This document shows positions 1 through 4,478 of a DNA stretch of 6,579 nucleotides, piece after piece. How positions within the stretch are numbered: the first letter of the stretch is position 1; each line of letters opens with the position of its first letter. The notes below the pieces were generated by a model, which was given only the letters and a program-made list of their open reading frames with translations, ran no database searches and was not told the DNA's origin. Position numbers and translations under genes: made by a program. Source of the DNA: Armatimonadetes bacterium RBG_19FT_COMBO_69_19 (GTDB lineage: Bacteria > Sysuimicrobiota > Sysuimicrobiia > Sysuimicrobiales > Kaftiobacteriaceae); NCBI GenBank assembly GCA_001768125.1, contig MENB01000050.1, positions 16,676 to 23,254 on the forward strand, in the 5' to 3' direction.

Positions 1-148
1 GATCGGGCTTCCGGCCGAGGTCGCGAAGGGGACGGTGCGCTTCTCACTCGGACGCGCGACGACAGAGGCCGAGGTCGACTACCTGCTGGCGGTGGTCCCG
101 GAGATCGTCGCGCAGGTGCGTGTCCGCCCCCCGGCCACGCGGCGTTGA
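1..148 (+). CDS. Cysteine desulfurase (IscS/NifS family), C-terminal fragment
   Basis: Only the last 48 residues are in the window, read from base 2 to the TGA at 146-148; the 5' part lies outside. They begin IGLPAEVAKGTVRFSLGRAT and continue TTEAEVDYLLAVVPEIV. The pattern (V)RFSLGR-x-TT-x-x-E-(V/I)-D followed by an amphipathic helix is the characteristic end of class V PLP-dependent cysteine desulfurases, which take sulfur from L-cysteine and pass it as a persulfide to Fe-S scaffold or tRNA-thiolation proteins in the cytoplasm. The PLP lysine and the catalytic cysteine loop would be upstream and cannot be checked, so IscS, NifS and other members cannot be told apart. The gene is codirectional with nuo, and its stop codon lies inside the candidate nuo -35 box. 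The short Arg/Pro-rich tail (VRVRPPATRR) is unremarkable. The family call is fairly secure; the subtype is open. Confidence 0.85.
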   Translation, partial: IGLPAEVAKGTVRFSLGRATTEAEVDYLLAVVPEIVAQVRVRPPATRR

Positions 149-173
149 CACCCCCAGGCATCTCTGCAATCAT
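145..173 (+). promoter_or_regulatory. Candidate sigma70-type promoter of the nuo operon
   Basis: TTGACA at 145-150 is a perfect -35 consensus. After a 17-nt spacer, AATCAT at 168-173 matches the -10 consensus at four of six positions, including the key A2 and T6. TG at 165-166 sits one base before it, as in an extended -10 element. Transcription would start near 180, giving a leader of about 30 nt before nuoA. This is the only intergenic gap in the window and is visibly less GC-rich than the genes around it. The -35 box overlaps the TGA stop (146-148) of the upstream desulfurase gene. No clear terminator hairpin or operator is seen here, so read-through from upstream is also possible. The call rests on consensus matching only, and sigma preference in this organism is unknown. 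Confidence 0.5.
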
Positions 174-208
174 CGTGAGGGAACCGTGTTCTCCTACGGG
201 GACGCGTA

Positions 209-562
209 GTGGCCGATTACCTGCCGATCTTCGTGCATCTCACGTTCGTCGCTGCGCTCGTGGTGCTGCTGCTCACGCTGCATACCCTCCTCGGCGGCAG
301 CCATCCGCTTCCGGGCAAGTCTGAGCCCTACGAATCCGGGGTCTGGCCGATCGGCTCGGCGCGTGAGCGCGTGCCCATCCGCTACTACCTCATCGCGATG
401 CTCTTCCTGCTCTTCGACATCGAGGCGATCTTCATGTACCCGTGGGCCGTCGTGGCGCGCACGCTCGGCGTGTTCGGGCTGGTCGAGATGCTCACGTTCA
501 TCGGCGTGCTGGGCATCGGGTTCCTGTACGCCTGGCGGCGGAGGGCCCTCGAATGGCAGTGA
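209..562 (+). CDS. nuoA: NADH-quinone oxidoreductase subunit A
   Basis: NuoA (ND3 homologue, 117 aa, usual length) is a small inner-membrane subunit at the junction of the peripheral and membrane arms of complex I, beside the quinone channel. Three hydrophobic segments lie at about residues 7-29, 58-80 and 86-107, with a polar loop at 31-57 holding the family motif YESG (41-44) and ending in [12 protein letters not shown]. The second helix carries [12 protein letters not shown] (69-80), with the conserved acidic pair D70 and E72. S43 takes the place of the ND3 loop cysteine; Ser is common there in bacteria. The GTG start is chosen because GGGGA (198-202) lies 6 nt upstream and no earlier in-frame start fits the family's N-terminus. 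It is the first gene of the operon, about 30 nt after the predicted transcription start, and its 3' end overlaps nuoB by 10 nt. Confidence 0.96.
   Translation: MADYLPIFVHLTFVAALVVLLLTLHTLLGGSHPLPGKSEPYESGVWPIGSARERVPIRYYLIAMLFLLFDIEAIFMYPWAVVARTLGVFGLVEMLTFIGVLGIGFLYAWRRRALEWQ
540..545 (+). promoter_or_regulatory. Shine-Dalgarno site that decides the nuoB start
   Basis: GGAGGG at 540-545, inside the end of nuoA, lies 7 nt before ATG 553 and 13 nt before the alternative in-frame GTG 559. The spacing favours the ATG, although the GTG would give a classical GTGA overlap with the nuoA stop. Confidence 0.6.
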
Positions 563-1077
563 TCTCCCGGACGCGCCACGCCGCCGAGGCGACCGAGGCC
601 GACGTGCAGGCCCTGGGGCGCAGCATCCTCACCACCACGGTGGACCGGCTGGTCGGCTGGGCGCGCAGCAACTCGATCTGGCCGGTGCAGTTCGGCCTGG
701 CCTGCTGCGCCATCGAGATGATCTCCGCGGCGCAGTCCCGCTATGACATCGCCCGGTTCGGCAGCGAGCTGTTCCGCGCGTCCCCGCGGCAGGCGGACCT
801 GATGATCGTCTCCGGCCGGGTCAGCCAGAAGATGGCGCCCGTCGTGAAGCACATCTACGAGCAGATGCTCGAGCCGAAGTGGGTCATCGCGATGGGCGAC
901 TGCGCCTCCTGCGGCGGCGTCTTCAACAACTACGCGCTGGTGCAGGGCGTGGACAAGCTCATCCCCGTGGACGTCTACGTTGCCGGCTGCCCGCCGCGCC
1001 CGGAGGCGCTCCTCTACGGGTTCACGAAACTGCAGGAGCTCATCGCCGCCGGTCCCGCGGCCCGGAGCGCGCGGTGA
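553..1077 (+). CDS. nuoB: NADH-quinone oxidoreductase subunit B (cluster N2)
   Basis: NuoB (174 aa) is the PSST-type subunit of the connecting arm. It holds [4Fe-4S] cluster N2, the last electron carrier before quinone, on the cytoplasmic side of the membrane. The four N2 ligands are visible: the tandem C51-C52 in [11 protein letters not shown]117 in MGDCASCGG, and C146 in [12 protein letters not shown]. The stretch [20 protein letters not shown] is near-canonical. The frame is open further upstream to 442, but that part lies inside nuoA and does not resemble the family. ATG 553 gives the usual short N-terminus and has a well-placed GGAGGG. C120 is an additional cysteine where many homologues have Ser or another small residue, giving C-x2-C next to a cluster ligand. 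The gene overlaps nuoA by 10 nt and nuoC by 4 nt. Confidence 0.97.
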   Translation: MAVISRTRHAAEATEADVQALGRSILTTTVDRLVGWARSNSIWPVQFGLACCAIEMISAAQSRYDIARFGSELFRASPRQADLMIVSGRVSQKMAPVVKHIYEQMLEPKWVIAMGDCASCGGVFNNYALVQGVDKLIPVDVYVAGCPPRPEALLYGFTKLQELIAAGPAARSAR

Positions 1078-1568
1078 TCGAAGCCTTTCTGGGCCTCGCC
1101 GATGGTGAGGTGCGGTTCCGCGACGAGCTCACACTGCTCATTCCGCGCGAGCGCATCGAAGAGGCGCTGACCCGCGCGCAGGAGCGGGGTTTCATCCTGC
1201 TCACCGATCTCACCGCGGTCGACCGCCATCCGCAGGAGCCGCGCTTCGAAGTGGTCTACCTCCTGACCTCGCTCGCGCCTCCGGCCCGGCTGCGCCTTAC
1301 GGTGCGCCTCCCGGGCGCGGAGCCGCTGGTGCCGAGCGCCGTGGCCGTCTTCCCCGCCGCGAACTGGCTGGAGCGGGAGGTCTTCGACATGTTCGGGATT
1401 CGCTTTCCGGGCCATCCCGACCTGAAGCGGATCCTCATGCCGGATGACTGGGAAGGCCACCCGCTCCGCAAGGACTTCCCGCTGGTGGAGGAGCCGGTGG
1501 AGTTCGTCGGGCACGTACCCAAGCCCCCCAGCGCGATCATCCCGAAGACCCCGCCCCGGCAGGCGTAG
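1074..1568 (+). CDS. nuoC: NADH-quinone oxidoreductase subunit C
   Basis: NuoC (164 aa; 30-kDa subunit family) is a cofactor-free structural subunit of the connecting arm that packs against NuoD and NuoB. The family signature is complete in the C-terminal half: [20 protein letters not shown] (99-118) followed by [19 protein letters not shown] (119-137). The N-terminal half (residues 1-95) is the less conserved alpha/beta domain. After the signature comes a Pro-rich tail (about 138-164), which is usual for unfused NuoC. The start is the GTG at 1074, which forms a GTGA overlap with the nuoB stop and has GGAG at 1064-1067, 6 nt upstream. An open frame extends upstream but only shadows nuoB. nuoC is a separate gene here, not fused to nuoD as in E. 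coli, and nuoD begins on the very next base after its TAG stop. Confidence 0.95.
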   Translation: MIEAFLGLADGEVRFRDELTLLIPRERIEEALTRAQERGFILLTDLTAVDRHPQEPRFEVVYLLTSLAPPARLRLTVRLPGAEPLVPSAVAVFPAANWLEREVFDMFGIRFPGHPDLKRILMPDDWEGHPLRKDFPLVEEPVEFVGHVPKPPSAIIPKTPPRQA

Positions 1569-2747
1569 ATGAACGAGCTCACGCGCGAGACCATCGTGCT
1601 GAACATGGGTCCGCATCATCCCAGCACGCACGGGGTGCTGCGCCTCATGGTGGAGCTCGAGGGTGAGGTCATCATCCACACCGAGCCGGTGATCGGCTAC
1701 CTGCACACCGGGTTCGAGAAAGAGATGGAGACCCGCACCTACCACCAGAACATCGTCTTCCCGCCCCGCATCGAATACCTGGCGACGATGATCGAGGAGC
1801 ACGCCTACGTGCTCGCCGTCGAGAAGCTCCTCGGCATCCGCGCGCCGCGCCGGGCCGAGGTCATCCGCGTCCTCCTGGCCGAGCTCTCGCGGATCGCCAG
1901 CCACTTGATCTGGCTCGGCACCTCGGCGGTCGACGTGAACGTGACCAGCCTGCTTATGTACTGCTTCAACGACCGCGAGCGCATCATGGACATCCTGGAG
2001 ATGGTCTCCGGGCAGCGCATGATGCACGGCTACATGCGTATCGGCGGGCTGCAGTGGGACCTGCCCGACGGGTTCGTGGAGCGCGTGCGAGGCGTGATCG
2101 ACGACGTACCGCACCAGCTCGACGAATACGAGCGCCTGCTGACGGACAACCTCATCTGGCGCGGGCGCACCGAGGGCGTCGCCGTGTTGACCCGCGAGGA
2201 CGCCCTCCGCTACGGCTGCACGGGCCCGATCGGCCGGGGCTCGGGGGTCAGCTATGACGTCCGCAAGGCGTTCCCCTACGGGGGCTACGAGGAGTACGAC
2301 TTCGACGTCCCGCTCGGCGTGGCCGGCGATGCCTACGCCCGGTATCTGGTGCGCCTGGAGGAGATGCGCCAGTCCTGCCGGATCATCCGTCAGGCCCTGG
2401 ATCGTCTCGAGCCCGGTCCGATCCTGGTCGACGACCGGAAGGTGGCGCTCCCGCCCCGGCGCGAGCTGGTGCGCAGCATGGAGGCCGTCATCCATCAGTT
2501 CAAGCTGGTCAGCGAAGGGCTCCATCCTCCGGTGGGGGAGGTCTACTCCGCCGTGGAGTCGCCGCGCGGGGAGAAGGGCTACTTCATCGTCAGCGACGGC
2601 AGCAACCGTCCGGCGCGCGTGCGCGTGCGCGCGCCGTCGTTCCACAACTTGCAGGCGCTGCCCGTGATGATCTTCAGGAACACCGTCGCCGACGTCGTCG
2701 TCGCCATCGCCTCGATCGACATCGTGCTGGGAGACGTGGACCGCTGA
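1569..2747 (+). CDS. nuoD: NADH-quinone oxidoreductase subunit D (quinone site)
   Basis: NuoD (392 aa; 49-kDa family, related to the [NiFe]-hydrogenase large subunit) forms most of the quinone-binding pocket beside cluster N2. The quinone-site residues are present: H21 in PSTHGVLRL, Y70 in PPRIEYL and D122 in TSAVDVNV. These keep a constant offset of 17 from His38, Tyr87 and Asp139 of Thermus Nqo4 as I recall that protein. Other family blocks are IGYLHTGFEKEMETRTYHQN, SGVSYDVRKAFPYGGYEEYD and the C-terminal IASIDIVLGDVDR. As in Thermus, the residue matching the dimethylated Arg of the mitochondrial protein is Thr (T47). The first motif reads GPHHPSTHG rather than the usual GPQHPSTHG. ATG 1569 directly follows the nuoC stop and has only a weak upstream AGG, so translational coupling to nuoC is likely. 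Its stop overlaps the nuoE start (TGATG). Confidence 0.97.
   Translation: MNELTRETIVLNMGPHHPSTHGVLRLMVELEGEVIIHTEPVIGYLHTGFEKEMETRTYHQNIVFPPRIEYLATMIEEHAYVLAVEKLLGIRAPRRAEVIRVLLAELSRIASHLIWLGTSAVDVNVTSLLMYCFNDRERIMDILEMVSGQRMMHGYMRIGGLQWDLPDGFVERVRGVIDDVPHQLDEYERLLTDNLIWRGRTEGVAVLTREDALRYGCTGPIGRGSGVSYDVRKAFPYGGYEEYDFDVPLGVAGDAYARYLVRLEEMRQSCRIIRQALDRLEPGPILVDDRKVALPPRRELVRSMEAVIHQFKLVSEGLHPPVGEVYSAVESPRGEKGYFIVSDGSNRPARVRVRAPSFHNLQALPVMIFRNTVADVVVAIASIDIVLGDVDR
2611..2636 (+). repeat. GC-only inverted repeat inside nuoD
   Basis: CGGCGCGCG (2611-2619) and CGCGCGCCG (2628-2636) are perfect reverse complements, giving a 9-bp all-GC stem with an 8-nt loop. Most of it is alternating purine-pyrimidine. 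It encodes the conserved nuoD segment RPARVRVRAPS, so much of it is explained by Arg/Val/Ala codons in a GC-rich genome. A role in mRNA folding is possible but not shown. Confidence 0.5.
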
Positions 2748-3217
2748 TGCCGGACCTGTCCGACGCCGCGAAGACCGAGATCCGCCGCCTCATGGCGCAG
2801 TTCCCCCACCGGCAGTCTGCGCTGCTCGGGGCGCTCTTCGTCGCCCAGGAGGAGGCCGGGGTGCTGTTCCCCGAGATCGTGGCGCAGGTCGCGGAGGTGA
2901 TGCGCCTGCCTGAGAGCGAGGTGACCTCCGTGGCGTCGTTCTACCACCTCTTCCGCTTCAAGCCCGAAGGCCGGCACCTCATCCAGGTCTGCACGAACGT
3001 CAGCTGCCTGCTCAATGGTTGTGACCGTGCGCTCGAGCGGCTGAAGCACCGGCTGGGGATCGAGGTGGGGGAGACGACGCCCGACGGGCGCTTCACCCTT
3101 CGGACGGCGGAGTGCCTGGCGGCCTGCGAGATCGCGCCGATGATGATGATCGGCCCGGACCGCCACGGCCCCGTGCAGCCGGAGCAGATCGACGAGATCC
3201 TGGGGAAGTATGTCTGA
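2747..3217 (+). CDS. nuoE: NADH-quinone oxidoreductase subunit E (cluster N1a)
   Basis: NuoE (156 aa; 24-kDa family, thioredoxin-like [2Fe-2S] ferredoxin fold) sits beside NuoF in the NADH-oxidising module and carries the off-path cluster N1a. The ligands are C82 and C87 in QVCTNVSCLLNG (C-x4-C), and C123 and C127 in ECLAACEIAP (C-x3-C), the classical spacing. The N-terminal helical part (about 1-65) includes SALLGALFVAQEEAGVL and the block VTSVASFYHLFRF, both typical of the family. Length is normal. ATG 2747 shares its A with the nuoD TGA stop (TGATG); GTGGA at 2736-2740 may act as a weak ribosome site, so coupling with nuoD is likely. After the second Cys pair the protein reads APMMMIGPDRHG, where homologues commonly have an Asn and a Tyr; this is a small divergence. 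Its 3' end overlaps nuoF by 8 nt. Confidence 0.96.
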   Translation: MPDLSDAAKTEIRRLMAQFPHRQSALLGALFVAQEEAGVLFPEIVAQVAEVMRLPESEVTSVASFYHLFRFKPEGRHLIQVCTNVSCLLNGCDRALERLKHRLGIEVGETTPDGRFTLRTAECLAACEIAPMMMIGPDRHGPVQPEQIDEILGKYV

Positions 3218-4478
3218 ATCCTTCCTTCTTAGGTACGTCCATGAGCCCGATCAGGGCGAGCTGGACGCGTACCTGTCGCGGGGCGGATACGAGGGCCTCC
3301 GGCGGGCGCTGGCCATGGCGCCCGAGCAGGTCACCGACGAGGTGGAGAAATCCGGCCTGCGGGGTCGCGGCGGGGCGGGCTTCGGTACCGGCCGCAAGTG
3401 GAAATTCCTCCCCCGGGACCCGGCGGTGACGAAGTACCTCGTCGTCAACGCCGACGAGGGCGAGCCCGGCACCTTCAAGGACCGCACGCTGCTGGAATGC
3501 GACCCGCACCGCCTCATCGAGGGCATCGTCATCGCCGGCTACGCGATCGGCGCGCACCAGGCGTTCATTTATCTCCGGCGGGAGTTCCACCGGGCGCGGG
3601 GGCTCCTCGAGCGCGCGATCGCCCAGGCCTACGCGAAGGGGTACCTCGGCGCGGACATCCAAGGCAGTGGCTACCGGCTCGACGTCGTGGTGGCCACGGG
3701 GGCCGGCGCCTACATCGCCGGCGAGGAGACCGCGCTGCTCGAGTCGCTCGAGGGCCGCCGCGCGATGCCCCGCCTCAAGCCGCCCTTCTACCCGGCGGTG
3801 AAAGGGCTGTACATGCAGCCCACGGCGCTGAACAATGTGGAGACGCTGTGCCACGTCGCGTGGATCCTCGCCCGCGGCCAGGAGTGGTACCGCCAGCAGG
3901 GCGCGCCTATCCTGTTCTCCGTGAGCGGGCACGTGCAGCGTCCGGGAGTGTACGAGCTGCCGCTGGGGACCACCATCCGCAAGGTGCTCGAGGCGGCGGG
4001 CGGCATGCGGCCCGGGCGGGCGTTCAAGGCCTGCTTTCCGGGGGGGTCGTCGGCGGCGATCCTGCCCGAAGCCTACCTCGACACGCCGATGGACTACGAT
4101 CTGACGAAGCTCGATGTGTACGGCTCGATGCTCGGGTCGGCGGCGCTCATCGTGATGGACGACTCGACCTGCATGGTCGAGGTCGTGGCGCGCACCGTGG
4201 AGTTCTACCGCGATGAGTCCTGCGGGAAGTGCACACCATGCCGTGAAGGCACGGTGTGGATCACCCAGGTCTTCGATCGGATCCTCCATGGCCAGGGACG
4301 TACGGAGGATTTGGACCTGCTGAACGGGATCGCCAAGGGTATGACCGGGACTTGCTTCTGCCCGTTGGGGGAGAGCGTGCCGCCCGCGATATACTCGACG
4401 CTACGGTTTTTCAGACATGAGTACGAGCACCACATCCGCACGGCGAGCTGCGACGTGAGGGCGGCGGCGCACGCATGA
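3210..4478 (+). CDS. nuoF: NADH-quinone oxidoreductase subunit F (FMN, NADH site, cluster N3)
   Basis: NuoF (422 aa; 51-kDa family) oxidises NADH at FMN and passes electrons through [4Fe-4S] cluster N3 toward NuoG; it is cytoplasmic. Order of parts: glycine-rich FMN loop SGLRGRGGAGFGTGRKW (48-64); NADEGEPGTFKDR (80-92); TGAGAYIAGEETALLESLEG (163-182); NNVETL (208-213); a SLBB-like section (about 232-285); then the N3 domain with C338, C341 and C344 in ESCGKCTPCREGT and C384 in CFCPLGES. Departures from the usual wording are Gly59 for Pro in GFPTG, Ala170 for Cys in YICGEE, one extra residue in PPFYPAV, and an extra C382 beside ligand C384. ATG 3210 overlaps the end of nuoE by 8 nt with GGGGA only 3 nt upstream, so it probably depends on coupling. 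The next in-frame Met (M36) would remove conserved sequence. The first codons are unusually AT-rich for this window. Confidence 0.97.
   Translation: MSESFLLRYVHEPDQGELDAYLSRGGYEGLRRALAMAPEQVTDEVEKSGLRGRGGAGFGTGRKWKFLPRDPAVTKYLVVNADEGEPGTFKDRTLLECDPHRLIEGIVIAGYAIGAHQAFIYLRREFHRARGLLERAIAQAYAKGYLGADIQGSGYRLDVVVATGAGAYIAGEETALLESLEGRRAMPRLKPPFYPAVKGLYMQPTALNNVETLCHVAWILARGQEWYRQQGAPILFSVSGHVQRPGVYELPLGTTIRKVLEAAGGMRPGRAFKACFPGGSSAAILPEAYLDTPMDYDLTKLDVYGSMLGSAALIVMDDSTCMVEVVARTVEFYRDESCGKCTPCREGTVWITQVFDRILHGQGRTEDLDLLNGIAKGMTGTCFCPLGESVPPAIYSTLRFFRHEYEHHIRTASCDVRAAAHA

Noticed and set aside
186..209. Seven-codon leader ORF (GTG at 186, TAG overlapping the nuoA GTG as TAGTG) that could regulate nuoA
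   Set aside because: Its ribosome site (GAGGGA, 177-182) is only 3 nt from the GTG and would be removed if transcription starts near 180 as the promoter predicts. The peptide shows no attenuation-like codon run.
442..553. Longer nuoB beginning at the upstream in-frame ATG 442
   Set aside because: The added 37 residues lie inside nuoA, are Arg/Ala/Gly-rich shadow sequence, and do not match the NuoB N-terminus. ATG 553 has a well-spaced GGAGGG.
1014..2645. 543-codon open frame on the - strand opposite nuoC and nuoD
   Set aside because: Same explanation: low-complexity composition, no motif, and the sense strand carries full-length NuoC and NuoD with all signatures.
3093..4289. 398-codon open frame on the - strand opposite nuoF
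   Set aside because: A shadow of nuoF codon bias; no recognisable protein features and no supporting start context.
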